NCBI GenBank assembly: GCA_021298435.1
Contig: JAJTFJ010000016.1
Span: 1 to 39,275 of the forward strand
Origin: Ilumatobacteraceae bacterium
GTDB lineage: Bacteria > Actinomycetota > Acidimicrobiia > Acidimicrobiales > Ilumatobacteraceae
Length of the DNA stretch: 39,275 nucleotides
Direction of reading: 5' to 3'
A model generated the notes under the pieces. That model searched no databases. It was not told where the DNA came from and worked only from the letters and a program-made list of their open reading frames with translations. The position numbers and the translations under genes were made by a program. Of this stretch, positions 1 to 8,310 are shown in pieces; within the stretch, counting starts at the first letter, position 1; each line of letters begins with the position of its first letter.

Positions 1-1783
1 TGGTGGGCGCAAGCGTTGGGGGCACAGTGGTTGCTGGAACCGCGGTGGTGCTGGCGGGGGAGAGACCTTGCTTAGGGGTGGTGATCACGGTGACCCCATC
101 GGCGATGACGAACTGAGACGTGAGTGTCTTGAGTTCACCGATGGTGGTGACTCCGTTGATTTCCATCTTCCAGTTACCCGGGGCTCGTAGCAACATGCCG
201 GAGTCTTCGGCAACCAACGCAGCACCCGGCCGAGTGATCGGCACGTTGATGGTGAAACCGGAGTAGTTCGGATTCTCGGGTGTGAACTTCACAGTGAATT
301 TTTGAATACGTGACGGTCCGAAGAGTTCGATCAGAACTCTGTTGGCACCGATGTTGCCAGGTGTGATGGAGACACGCACATGGAAATTGTCGGCTCCTTC
401 GAGATCTTGCACGATGGCGTAGTCAACACGCGGACCTTTATCAACTTGCAAAACATATGGCGGGCGCATTGAAAGGAGCCACGATGAAAGCGCAAGAATC
501 ACAATGGTGATTGATAACTGGAAACCAACGGGACGCTTGAGTCGGTAGACAACTTTTTCGTTCAGCGACTTTGCACGTTGTAAACCACGCAACACAAATT
601 GACGCACTGTGTTGTCAACAAAAATAAGTGCAGCAACAATTAACGACTTCAAGAGAATGACACGACCATGTCCGCTATTGATGAGGCTGAAATTGTCAAT
701 GCGGTACACCTGAATAGCGCCAGTGACGATGATGCCCACCATCACAAGGTTTGCAATGCGGCTCCAACCACGAAGTGCGTGAACAAGGTCGTTACTACCA
801 GGTCCGTATAAAACAACACGCCAGATAATTGCGATAGCACCGACCCAAGTTGCGACCAATGCCATGTGCGATACAGAGAGCAAGACGCCAAGCGCGGCAT
901 ACCGACCGCCTGTGCGATCAAAACCAAAAGAAAGTGCAAAGAACAGCAATGCGATGGTGCTCGGCATCACCAAGTTTTCAAAGTTGATGCGTTCTGTGAT
1001 CCACGCAAAATATGCAAGGCCACACACTGCAATAAAGCGAAGCACCAACGCACGGCCATCGTTCGTTTCAAATAGTGGACCCCATGATGTTGGCGAGATG
1101 GTCGAACCGATTCCTGTTCCCGCTTGACGTGCTGACATGAGCATCATCAACAGAACAAGTGATGCAATCGCAAGAATGCTGATCTGCCGGAAATACTTTT
1201 CGCACACTGGGTACTCAACACCTTCAGGCCAGGCGATCTTGATGAAGATCAATCCGCCAAAGAGTGCTGATGTGAAGAAGAAAGAAATCCACCGCACGAG
1301 CCCAATGGGACCGCCGAGGCGTGGCTCTGACACCGCTGCTTCTTCACCAGGAACACCAGGGATTGTTGGTGTCGTGTTTCCGGGATTAGCGGCAGGCACG
1401 GTGGTGGTGACATCAACTGCCGATGTGAAGCTGTAAGTACCGGCGCTGGTGTCAGGCAATGTCCACGTGACAGTGCAATTGCCATTTGAGAGGCGTTGCG
1501 TGAGTGCCGCTGAGACAGTGAGCCCATCGGCTGCGAGTTGAGGTGCACTGAGGTTGATGATGCGGCTATCACATGTGAGAACCAGACCCATTTGCGCGAC
1601 GGCCTCTGCGCCACCGACCGGGGCGGTGAAACGCAATTGAATCTGGGTGGGCGCGAGGGTGATGGTCTCGCCATTTCCAGGGGTGGAGGTATCGATGGAA
1701 TTGTCCCCTGCGGCATGAGCGGTTCCGGTGCCGAGGACAATGGCACCAAAGAAGGCGAGGAGGAAGGGGAGGAAGCGACGCAT
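1..1783 (-). CDS. CopC/CopD-like copper resistance membrane protein (3' end beyond window)
   Basis: This frame is open from an ATG at 1783 to the left edge, so at least 594 codons are present and the C-terminus is missing. The N-terminus is a signal peptide (MRRFLPFLLAFFGAIVLGTG then AHA-A). A CopC-like beta domain follows (the "TPGNGETITLAPTQIQLRFTAP"-type start of about 100 residues), then a Thr/Pro linker. A CopD-like multi-pass membrane domain comes next (helices around VRWISFFFTSALFGGLIF, ISILAIASLVLLMMLM, MALVATWVGAIAIIW, VILLKSLIVAALIFVD). After a last helix (FQLSITIVILALSSWLLSM), a large extracytoplasmic region ends in a Thr/Pro-rich stretch at the window edge. CopC/CopD fusions of the YcnJ kind are implicated in copper binding and uptake. 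The canonical N-terminal CopC His is not obvious right after the predicted cleavage site, so copper specificity is inferred. It is divergent from dnaX. Confidence 0.75.
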   Translation of the reverse strand, partial: MRRFLPFLLAFFGAIVLGTGTAHAAGDNSIDTSTPGNGETITLAPTQIQLRFTAPVGGAEAVAQMGLVLTCDSRIINLSAPQLAADGLTVSAALTQRLSNGNCTVTWTLPDTSAGTYSFTSAVDVTTTVPAANPGNTTPTIPGVPGEEAAVSEPRLGGPIGLVRWISFFFTSALFGGLIFIKIAWPEGVEYPVCEKYFRQISILAIASLVLLMMLMSARQAGTGIGSTISPTSWGPLFETNDGRALVLRFIAVCGLAYFAWITERINFENLVMPSTIALLFFALSFGFDRTGGRYAALGVLLSVSHMALVATWVGAIAIIWRVVLYGPGSNDLVHALRGWSRIANLVMVGIIVTGAIQVYRIDNFSLINSGHGRVILLKSLIVAALIFVDNTVRQFVLRGLQRAKSLNEKVVYRLKRPVGFQLSITIVILALSSWLLSMRPPYVLQVDKGPRVDYAIVQDLEGADNFHVRVSITPGNIGANRVLIELFGPSRIQKFTVKFTPENPNYSGFTINVPITRPGAALVAEDSGMLLRAPGNWKMEINGVTTIGELKTLTSQFVIADGVTVITTPKQGLSPASTTAVPATTVPPTLAPT

Positions 1784-1865
1784 GGGTTGAGAAAACGGTA
1801 GCCAGTCGGCACGCCGTTGAAGTGTTCAACGATGGCACACACAGCCCCCCGATGCACCTCATTGG

Positions 1866-1871
1866 TAGGGT
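1866..1871 (+). promoter_or_regulatory. dnaX -10 box, leaderless start
   Basis: TAGGGT lies exactly 7 nt before the ATG at 1879, so transcription would begin at or next to the start codon. No good Shine-Dalgarno is present. A perfect 7-bp inverted repeat (CATTGGT 1860-1866, ACCAATG 1875-1881) frames this box and could be an operator. Confidence 0.5.
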
Positions 1872-1878
1872 CACACCA

Positions 1879-3777
1879 ATGGCAACACAGTCCCTCTACC
1901 GTCGCTTCCGTCCACGGAAGTTCTCCGAGCTGTATGGCCAGGAGCACATTGTGCGGGCTTTGCGTAATGCCGTCATTAATGGGCGCGAAGGCCAGGCCTA
2001 TTTGTTTTCAGGGCCTCGTGGTACCGGTAAAACCACCACCGCCCGAATTCTGGCCAAGGTTCTGAACTGTGAGAACCCCGTCGAAGGCGAACCCTGCTGT
2101 GAATGTGATTCCTGCAAGGCAGTGGAGTTGGGCACCAGTTACGACGTTCTGGAATTGGACGCTGCCAGCAATAACGGTGTTCAGGAAATTCGCGACATCA
2201 TCGAGGCAGCCGCGCTGACCAGCCCTGGTCGTCATCGTGTTTTCATTCTTGACGAAGTCCACATGCTCACCCGTGCTGCCGAAGCCGCATTGTTGAAGAC
2301 ACTGGAAGAGCCACCAGCACAGGTTGTGTTTGTGTTGGCAACAACCGATCCGCAAAAAGTGTCAGAAACGATTCGCAGTCGCGTACAGCATCTGCAGTTC
2401 CACTTGCTGCCTATTGACCAGCTTGAGAAGTACGTCCGGTTCGTTATTGAAAAAGCTGAACTTGATGTTGATGATGAAGGCATTGCCCATGTTCTTCGCC
2501 AAGGCGGCGGAAGTGCTCGCGACACATTGTCGGCACTTGAACTTGTTGCTGCTGGTGGTGGCGAGCCAGAGGATGCTCAGCACACCGAAGAGATTGTGAA
2601 AGCAATTGTTGATCGCAATCACGGTGAAGCGTTGGCTGCAGTTGCTCGCGCGATGCAGCAAGGCCGCGATGCACACACATATGCCGAAGACATTGTGCGA
2701 CTCATGCGTAACTGCTTCTTGTCCATCATGTCGCCAGAACTAGTGCAACTGCCTCAGGCTCGACTTGCCGAACTCAACGGATATGCACGTGAGCTCGGCG
2801 TGCAACGCATTGTTCGCATCATGGAAGTACTCGGCAGCACGATGGTGGAGATGCGTCATGCGCCCGACTCTCGTTTGTTGTTAGAGGTTGCAGTCGTACA
2901 ACTTGCAGCACCATCGTTTGACGACAGCACAGAAAACTTGCTCGCACGTATCTCGCAACTTGAAGAAGCTGTGAAGCAGTTGAAGGAACAAGGTGTCGCA
3001 GCTGCATTGCCGCCAGCGCCGCTGAACCCTGCGACAGGTCGTGCAAAAATTGGTGGCCGCGCTGCTGTCGGCGCAGCCACTGGTAGTGCGGCTGTAGAGC
3101 AGATGCCCGCCACTTCACCTGGCACAAGTGCAAACGGTGAAGCAGCAGACACTGCTCACGCCGCACCCAAAGACCCAACTGCGCCAACACCAGCGCCGGC
3201 TTCTTCAAAGAACACTGCGCCAACACCAGCGCCGGCTTCTTCAAAGAACACCCAGGCCACAGCGGCGCCAGCCGAAGTTACAAAAGATGTGGATGAGGCG
3301 CGCGACGACAGTGGCGCCGTGGAAGTACCTGCGGTTGCTGTAGCAACAGGAGACCCGGCGCAGATGTGGCCGCAGGTGACCGACGCTATGAAGGGCCTCC
3401 CGAAAGCAATCTTTAAGCCAGCAATCGTTGAGTCTTTTGACGGCAAGAAACTCACCATCAAGTTGCCCGCCAATACTCCTTTGAAGCGTGCACAAGATCA
3501 GTCGGCAGCTGTTGTTGATGCGGTGAAGAAAGTATGTGGCCTGAGTTGCACCGTGGTATTCACGCAAGCTGATCCCACATCCGGAATCGAACGACCATCT
3601 GCTCCAGTAGTAGAAGAGAAGACGAAGACAATCGACAAGGTTGTCGAAGATGATCCATACGCAGAGATTGATATGAAGGAAACAACCGCTGTCGATGACG
3701 CGATTGATCCTGTGCTCGCTGCGTTGCAAGACTCTTTCCCCGATGGTGTTGTCATCGACGACACCTCAGCGCAGTAA
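1879..3777 (+). CDS. dnaX: DNA polymerase III subunit gamma/tau
   Basis: Clamp-loader ATPase of the replicative polymerase (632 aa). The protein begins MATQSLYRRFRPRKFSELYG, the usual DnaX N-terminus. It has a Walker A motif at residues 45-53 (GPRGTGKTT), a zinc knuckle C64-x8-C73-x2-C76-x2-C79 and a Walker B LDEVHML around 124-130. After the ATPase and domain III comes a low-complexity Ala/Pro/Thr linker (about residues 380-480) and a C-terminal tau-like domain. The linker holds a perfect 36-bp tandem duplication (3178-3213 and 3214-3249, unit TAPTPAPASSKN). The open frame extends to 1822, but ATG 1879 matches the family N-terminus and sits 7 nt after a TANNNT box. recR follows after 5 bp. 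No ybaB gene lies between them, unlike the common dnaX-ybaB-recR order. Confidence 0.95.
   Translation: MATQSLYRRFRPRKFSELYGQEHIVRALRNAVINGREGQAYLFSGPRGTGKTTTARILAKVLNCENPVEGEPCCECDSCKAVELGTSYDVLELDAASNNGVQEIRDIIEAAALTSPGRHRVFILDEVHMLTRAAEAALLKTLEEPPAQVVFVLATTDPQKVSETIRSRVQHLQFHLLPIDQLEKYVRFVIEKAELDVDDEGIAHVLRQGGGSARDTLSALELVAAGGGEPEDAQHTEEIVKAIVDRNHGEALAAVARAMQQGRDAHTYAEDIVRLMRNCFLSIMSPELVQLPQARLAELNGYARELGVQRIVRIMEVLGSTMVEMRHAPDSRLLLEVAVVQLAAPSFDDSTENLLARISQLEEAVKQLKEQGVAAALPPAPLNPATGRAKIGGRAAVGAATGSAAVEQMPATSPGTSANGEAADTAHAAPKDPTAPTPAPASSKNTAPTPAPASSKNTQATAAPAEVTKDVDEARDDSGAVEVPAVAVATGDPAQMWPQVTDAMKGLPKAIFKPAIVESFDGKKLTIKLPANTPLKRAQDQSAAVVDAVKKVCGLSCTVVFTQADPTSGIERPSAPVVEEKTKTIDKVVEDDPYAEIDMKETTAVDDAIDPVLAALQDSFPDGVVIDDTSAQ
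3178..3249 (+). repeat. 36-bp perfect tandem duplication in the dnaX linker
   Basis: Two identical 36-nt units (3178-3213 and 3214-3249) encode TAPTPAPASSKN twice. The repeat is in frame in the disordered linker between the ATPase core and the C-terminal domain. It looks like a recent slippage duplication. Confidence 0.9.
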
Positions 3778-3782
3778 GAACT

Positions 3783-4391
3783 ATGGCTTCTCCGTATACA
3801 CCGCCAGTGCAGATGCTCATTGACGAGTTAGGTCGCTTGCCAGGCATTGGGCCACGTAGTGCACAACGTTTAGCGCTTCACCTCATCAAATCTGAAAATG
3901 AAGATGTTGCTCGTCTTGCTCGCGCAATCATCGAAGCGAAGCAACGTGTGCGATTCTGTGATCGTTGTTTCAACTTGGCAGATGCTGAGTTGTGCAGTAT
4001 CTGTACTGATGCAAAGCGTGAAACATCCATCGTGTGTGTTGTCGAAGACTCGCGCGATATCGCAGCGTTAGAACGTACTGGCGAGTTCCGCGGTCGCTAT
4101 CACGTACTACTGGGTCTCATTGATCCGCTACAAGGCGTCAGCCCAGAGAACTTAAAAGTACGAGAGCTCATTGCGCGGATCAAGCCCGAAGGCATTACAG
4201 AAGTTGTTGTGTGCACGAGCAACAACACCGAAGGTGATGTCACTGCGATGTATCTCGTCCGTTTGCTTGATCCACTGGGCGTCACCGTCAGTCGATTAGC
4301 AAGTGGTTTGCCCGTGGGCGGAGACATTGAATTCGCCGATGAAGTCACACTTGGTCGTGCGTTCGGCAATCGTCGCCGGCTTGACCCGTAG
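3783..4391 (+). CDS. recR: Recombination mediator protein RecR
   Basis: RecR (202 aa) works with RecO/RecF to load RecA on gapped DNA. The sequence shows the helix-hairpin-helix LPGIGPRSAQRLA (19-31), a zinc finger C59-x2-C62-x8-C71-x2-C74, and a Toprim domain starting at about residue 83 (VCVVEDSRDIAALERTG). The C-terminus (LASGLPVGGDIEFADEVTLGRAF) is typical. It is 5 bp downstream of dnaX and presumably co-transcribed. Its stop is 2 bp from the convergent stop of the channel gene, with no room for a hairpin terminator. Confidence 0.96.
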   Translation: MASPYTPPVQMLIDELGRLPGIGPRSAQRLALHLIKSENEDVARLARAIIEAKQRVRFCDRCFNLADAELCSICTDAKRETSIVCVVEDSRDIAALERTGEFRGRYHVLLGLIDPLQGVSPENLKVRELIARIKPEGITEVVVCTSNNTEGDVTAMYLVRLLDPLGVTVSRLASGLPVGGDIEFADEVTLGRAFGNRRRLDP

Positions 4392-4393
4392 AG

Positions 4394-5614
4394 CTAACTA
4401 GTAACACCCGACTTGTGAGCACTCACAGGTTGCGCGTGATAGATGCCGGTATGACCACTTGTTGCATACGCAGCAGCACACGCAAGCGCGAAAAATGTGA
4501 GGCCCTGCCCGCCGAACAGCTCGATGCCGATGATGGTGCACGCAAGTGGGGTATTCGTTGCCCCGGCTAGCACCGTGATGGAACCGATGATTGCGAACAC
4601 CACAACATTGGCTCCCATGATGTGTGCATAACTTGCGCCGGCCAATGCGCCAATCACAAACAGCGGAATGAACTCACCACCGACGAATCCTGAACCAATC
4701 GTGATGGAGGTCAACAGCAACTTGCTGCCCCATTGTCCTGCAACTGATCCATTCATCGCTTCAAGAGCGAGTGGAATAGAAAGTCCGGAGTAGTCGCGCC
4801 ATCCGAAAGAAAGAATGAGGATGGTGAGAAGAACACCGCCGATGACAGGACGTGCTGGGTACCACGCGACGTATTTCTTGAGAGTGTCCTTGATGAAATG
4901 TGTGAGATGCACAAAGAGCATTGCGATGAGGCCACCAATCACTCCGAACAAGATGACCTTCCATGCCATGGAAACTGACCATGCAACCTTTGGCATGACG
5001 GGATAGTGCGTGTGCGACACACCGAGTCCGCGCACCACTGCGTCTCCCACGAAACTTGCAACGAATGCTGGCACCAGCGCTTCGTAACGAACCCGGCCCA
5101 CACGTTGCACTTCTAAGGCGAAGACAGCACCAGCAACAGGTACTCCAAAGACAGATCCGAATCCGCCAGCAATTGCGGCGATCAACATGAGGGAGCGGTC
5201 TGCTGGGTTCAGACCCAACCTTTTGCTGATGGGGTCAGTCACACCCGCGGCTAATTGCAGAGCTGCGCCTTCACGACCAGTCGAACCACCAGCCACATGA
5301 GAGACGACGCTTGCACCAAAGATGAGCGGCGTGAGTCGGAGAGGAATCCATTCAGAGCGGGAATGGATTTGATCGATGATGAGATTGCTGCCGCGTTCGA
5401 GTCCGCGACCGAGGTAGTGATACGAACAACCAACAAGAAGTCCTGCAAGTGGCAATGTAAACACCAGCCAGTTGTTGCCCTCCCGCGTGTCGGTTGCCCA
5501 GTTCAGAGCCTCAATGAATGCAGCTGAAAGAAGCCCGGATAAAACTCCAATGAGAAATGCAAGAGCCACCCAGCGGGCGACATGCATCGCTCGACTGAGT
5601 GGCTCTTTGAACAT
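4394..5614 (-). CDS. CLC-family channel/antiporter, CLC-F (fluoride) type
   Basis: Multi-pass CLC protein (406 aa). The selectivity motif GSGIP of chloride transporters is replaced (GASVVSHVAGGSTGREGAALQ, 100-120). The gating glutamate is present as E115 in GREGA, followed by GSGFVGGEFIPLF (307-319). The C-terminal motif SGHTGIY (386-392) and ATNTPLACTIIGIELFGG (352-369) are features I associate with the fluoride/proton antiporter branch (CLC-F, eriC-F) rather than the E. coli ClcA branch. Fluoride export is therefore the likeliest role, but chloride cannot be excluded. The start lies 8 bp after the thiolase stop on the same strand, so the two genes probably share an mRNA. There is no space for a fluoride riboswitch directly upstream. 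Confidence 0.85.
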   Translation of the reverse strand: MFKEPLSRAMHVARWVALAFLIGVLSGLLSAAFIEALNWATDTREGNNWLVFTLPLAGLLVGCSYHYLGRGLERGSNLIIDQIHSRSEWIPLRLTPLIFGASVVSHVAGGSTGREGAALQLAAGVTDPISKRLGLNPADRSLMLIAAIAGGFGSVFGVPVAGAVFALEVQRVGRVRYEALVPAFVASFVGDAVVRGLGVSHTHYPVMPKVAWSVSMAWKVILFGVIGGLIAMLFVHLTHFIKDTLKKYVAWYPARPVIGGVLLTILILSFGWRDYSGLSIPLALEAMNGSVAGQWGSKLLLTSITIGSGFVGGEFIPLFVIGALAGASYAHIMGANVVVFAIIGSITVLAGATNTPLACTIIGIELFGGQGLTFFALACAAAYATSGHTGIYHAQPVSAHKSGVTS

Positions 5615-5622
5615 CTACAGAT

Positions 5623-6804
5623 TTAGAGTGCGCGCAAGATGATGGCGTCACCTTGTCCGCCACCGCCGCACAGTGCAGCTGCACCAACACCGCCGCCACG
5701 ACGACGAAGTTCGTGAAGGATGGTGAGTGCAAGACGGTTGCCGCTCATGCCGATGGGGTGACCCAAGGCAATTGCGCCACCGTTGACGTTCACGATTTCG
5801 TCAGTGATGCCGAGTTCCTTCATCGATGCAATGCCGACTGCAGCGAATGCCTCGTTCAATTCGAACAAGTCAACGTCGGATGTCTTCATGCCGGCACGGT
5901 CAAGTGCGCGCAAGATGGAACGGCTTGGCTGGTGCAACAACGAAGCGTTGTCTGGACCAGCAACCATGCCATACGAAAGAACTTCGCCCAATGGCTTCAC
6001 GCCGCGAGCTTCTGCTGCCTTCTTTGACATCATGACGACTGCTGAACCACCATCGGAAATCTGTGACGCGTTTGCTGCAGTGATGCTGCCGTTCTTGTCG
6101 AATGCTGGCTTCAAACCACCAAGTGATTCCATCGTGGTGTCTGCGCGAACGCCTTCGTCCACTGTGACCATCTTTGGATCACCCTTGCGTTGTGGAACAG
6201 CGACAGGAATGATTTCATCATTGAAGCGGCCAGCTTCGATAGCTGCTGCTGCACGAACGTTTGACTTCATCGCAGCTTCGTCTTGCTGATCACGTGTGAT
6301 ACTGCCAGCGACGTAGTTGTCGGTGCCGAGTCCCATGAGGACATTGTCGAATGAACACCAGAGACCGTCATGAACGATTGCGTCCTTCAACTCAGTGTTG
6401 CCGTAGCGGAAACCGCCACGTGCACCTTGTGCGAGGTACGGAGCATTCGTCATTGACTCCATGCCGCCAGCAATCACGATGTCGGCTTCGCCGGAAGCGA
6501 TCATCTGGTCAGCGAGATAGATCGAGTTCAAGCCGGACAAGCACACCTTGTTGACGTTGATGGAAGGAATGTTCATGGGGATGCCACCCTTGAACGCAGC
6601 TTGACGTGCAGGTACCTGTCCCTGGCCAGCCATGAGAACCTGGCCCATGATGACGTGCTCAACTTCTTCGGGCTTCACGCCGGCACGCTCAAGAGCTGCC
6701 TTGATTGCAAAACCACCGAGGTCTGCAGCACTAAATGAGGAAAGCGCACCACTCATCTTGCCGATGGGTGTACGTGCTCCTGCGACGATGTATGAACCGG
6801 CCAT
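5623..6804 (-). CDS. Acetyl-CoA acetyltransferase (thiolase)
   Basis: Biosynthetic-type thiolase (393 aa) that condenses two acetyl-CoA to acetoacetyl-CoA, or cleaves it. The nucleophile is C88 (NVNKVCLSG). The NEAFA motif, H349 in GGAIALGHPIG and C379 in CGGGGQG match the Zoogloea-type C89/H348/C378 triad in position. The frame opens at 6828, but ATG 6804 is preferred: it is preceded by GGAG (6810-6814 complement) at 5 nt and gives the usual MAGSYIVAGARTPIG start. It is divergent from ccr across 137 bp. Together with ccr and the 3-hydroxyacyl-CoA dehydrogenase at 26715 it can feed the ethylmalonyl-CoA pathway. Confidence 0.95.
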   Translation of the reverse strand: MAGSYIVAGARTPIGKMSGALSSFSAADLGGFAIKAALERAGVKPEEVEHVIMGQVLMAGQGQVPARQAAFKGGIPMNIPSINVNKVCLSGLNSIYLADQMIASGEADIVIAGGMESMTNAPYLAQGARGGFRYGNTELKDAIVHDGLWCSFDNVLMGLGTDNYVAGSITRDQQDEAAMKSNVRAAAAIEAGRFNDEIIPVAVPQRKGDPKMVTVDEGVRADTTMESLGGLKPAFDKNGSITAANASQISDGGSAVVMMSKKAAEARGVKPLGEVLSYGMVAGPDNASLLHQPSRSILRALDRAGMKTSDVDLFELNEAFAAVGIASMKELGITDEIVNVNGGAIALGHPIGMSGNRLALTILHELRRRGGGVGAAALCGGGGQGDAIILRAL

Positions 6805-6865
6805 ATATGCCTCCGAAATGTGGGGCACCCGAACTAGGTGCGAGGCTTTTTAGGTTAGGAGATGA

Positions 6866-6933
6866 TTCCCCCAAACTCGTTATCGCTAATTCCCCCACAC
6901 CCGATATCTCCAGTTCCCCCAAACTCGCTATCG
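6866..6933 (+). repeat. Three 24-bp-period direct repeats overlapping the ccr promoter
   Basis: The motif TTCCCCCA(A/C)ACTCG(T/C)TATCG begins at 6866, 6890 and 6914, an exact 24-bp period. Copies 1 and 3 match at 19 of 20 bases and copy 2 is degenerate (TTCCCCCACACCCGATATC). Copy 3 contains most of the ccr -10 box. The array lies between the divergent thiolase and ccr genes and is probably a set of regulator binding sites. Confidence 0.8.
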
Positions 6934-6934
6934 T
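6929..6934 (+). promoter_or_regulatory. ccr -10 box, leaderless start
   Basis: TATCGT lies exactly 7 nt before the ATG at 6942 and is part of the third 24-bp repeat. There is no Shine-Dalgarno. A bound regulator on this repeat would directly touch the -10 box. Confidence 0.5.
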
Positions 6935-6941
6935 CACTCGG

Positions 6942-8270
6942 ATGGAAAAGATCCTCCAAGCCATCCTGAATGGTGCATCGGGTGAAGAACTCGCCGCCAT
7001 TCCACTGCCCACCACCTACCGCGCGGCGATTGTCCGCAAGGAAGACGAGAAGATGTGGGAGGGAATTGCCAGTGCGGACAAGGATCCTCGCAAGAGCATC
7101 CATATCGCTGAAGTCCCCTTGCCAGAGTTGGCTCCTGACGAAGTCGTGGTTGCTGTGATGGCCTCCAGCATCAACTTCAACACAGTGTGGAGCAGCATTT
7201 TCGAGCCCATCAGTACTTTTGGTGCACTTGCCCGTCTCGGTCGTGAGAGCAAGTGGGCAAAGCGCCACGACCTCGACTACCACGTTCTTGGTTCAGACGC
7301 ATCTGGTGTTGTGCTTCGTACAGGTAGTGCTGTGCGCAACTGGAAGCCCGGCGACAAGATCACAGTTCATTGCAACCACGTTGATGATCAAGACCCTTCT
7401 TCACACAGCGACTCGATGATGGGCTCTAACCAGCGCATCTGGGGTTACGAGACAAACTTCGGTGGTCTCGCAGATCTTGCTGTTGTGAAGGCAAACCAGC
7501 TCATGCCAAAGCCTGCTCACCTCACATGGGAAGAAGCAGCTGTCAGCGCACTCTGTAACTCAACGAGTTACCGCATGCTCGTGTCAAAGAACGGCGCGAA
7601 CATGAAGCAAGGCGATGTCGTTCTCATCTGGGGCGCATCGGGTGGCATTGGCTCCTATGCATTGCAGTACGTCCTCAACGGTGGTGGAATCCCCGTCGCT
7701 GTTGTTTCTTCTGATGAAAAGGCTGCAATCCTTCGCGAGATGGGTTGCGAGCACATCATCAACCGCAAGACTGCGAACTATAAGTTCTGGAACGATGACA
7801 ACACGCACAACGAAAGTGAATGGCGTCGTCTTGGTGGTGACATTCGCGCACTTGTTGGCGAAGATCCGGACATCGTGTTCGAACACCCAGGCCGCAGCAC
7901 CTTTGCTGCATCAATGTTCGTGACGAAGAAGGGCGGCACCATCGTTACGTGTGCTGCAACCAGTGGCTTCATGATGGAGTTTGACAACCGTTACTTCTGG
8001 ATGCGTTTGAAGAAACTCGTTGGTTCACACTTTGCGAACTACAAAGAGTCATACGAAGCAAATCGTCTCATTGAAAAGGGAATGATTCATCCTGTGATGT
8101 CACAGGTGTTCAGCCTCGAACAGACTGGTGAAGCTTCGTACCAAGTGCATAACAACATGCACGAAGGAAAGCTTGGCGTTTTGTGTTTGGCACCTGAAGA
8201 AGGTCTTGGTGTTGACAACCATGAGCTTCGTGCCAAGGTTGCTGACAAGCTCACTTGGTTCCGTCGTTAA
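6942..8270 (+). CDS. ccrA: Crotonyl-CoA carboxylase/reductase
   Basis: Ccr (442 aa) reductively carboxylates crotonyl-CoA with NADPH and CO2 to (2S)-ethylmalonyl-CoA, the key step of the ethylmalonyl-CoA pathway. It also supplies extender units in Streptomyces. The sequence closely follows the Streptomyces enzyme throughout. It has the MDR nucleotide-binding motif IWGASGGIGSYA (229-240) and the CO2-pocket residues N80, E170 and H363. The pocket Phe known from the Kitasatospora enzyme is Tyr169 here. The frame opens at 6735, but ATG 6942 gives the family N-terminus (MEKILQAILNG) and fits the promoter spacing. Methylmalonyl-CoA epimerase follows after 40 bp. Confidence 0.96.
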   Translation: MEKILQAILNGASGEELAAIPLPTTYRAAIVRKEDEKMWEGIASADKDPRKSIHIAEVPLPELAPDEVVVAVMASSINFNTVWSSIFEPISTFGALARLGRESKWAKRHDLDYHVLGSDASGVVLRTGSAVRNWKPGDKITVHCNHVDDQDPSSHSDSMMGSNQRIWGYETNFGGLADLAVVKANQLMPKPAHLTWEEAAVSALCNSTSYRMLVSKNGANMKQGDVVLIWGASGGIGSYALQYVLNGGGIPVAVVSSDEKAAILREMGCEHIINRKTANYKFWNDDNTHNESEWRRLGGDIRALVGEDPDIVFEHPGRSTFAASMFVTKKGGTIVTCAATSGFMMEFDNRYFWMRLKKLVGSHFANYKESYEANRLIEKGMIHPVMSQVFSLEQTGEASYQVHNNMHEGKLGVLCLAPEEGLGVDNHELRAKVADKLTWFRR

Positions 8271-8310
8271 TCCATCATCTCGCTAATTCATCTCACAGAA
8301 AAGAGCCATC

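Noticed and set aside
1249-1947. 232-aa minus-strand open frame overlapping the CopC/CopD-like gene and the dnaX start
   Set aside because: Its composition (Ser/Pro/Arg-rich, no family features) is that of a shadow frame. The true minus-strand frame with signal peptide and membrane helices starts at 1783 and runs off the left edge.
2449-3055. A-rich runs in dnaX (GAAAAAG, CAAAAATT) as programmed frameshift sites for gamma/tau
   Set aside because: The runs are short and not in slippery register, and neither is followed by a convincing Shine-Dalgarno-plus-hairpin signal at the tau junction.
5615-5622. Fluoride riboswitch upstream of the CLC-F-like gene
   Set aside because: Only 8 bp separate it from the thiolase stop, and the 137-bp thiolase-ccr intergenic region holds direct repeats without the crcB-motif pattern.
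6866-6933. The 24-bp repeats as a short CRISPR array
   Set aside because: Repeat units without distinct spacers, a period of 24 bp, only three copies, no cas genes, and location inside a promoter.
6735-6941. N-terminal extension of the ccr frame
   Set aside because: It overlaps the thiolase start and its Shine-Dalgarno, has no family similarity, and ATG 6942 gives the exact Ccr N-terminus with a correctly spaced -10 box.
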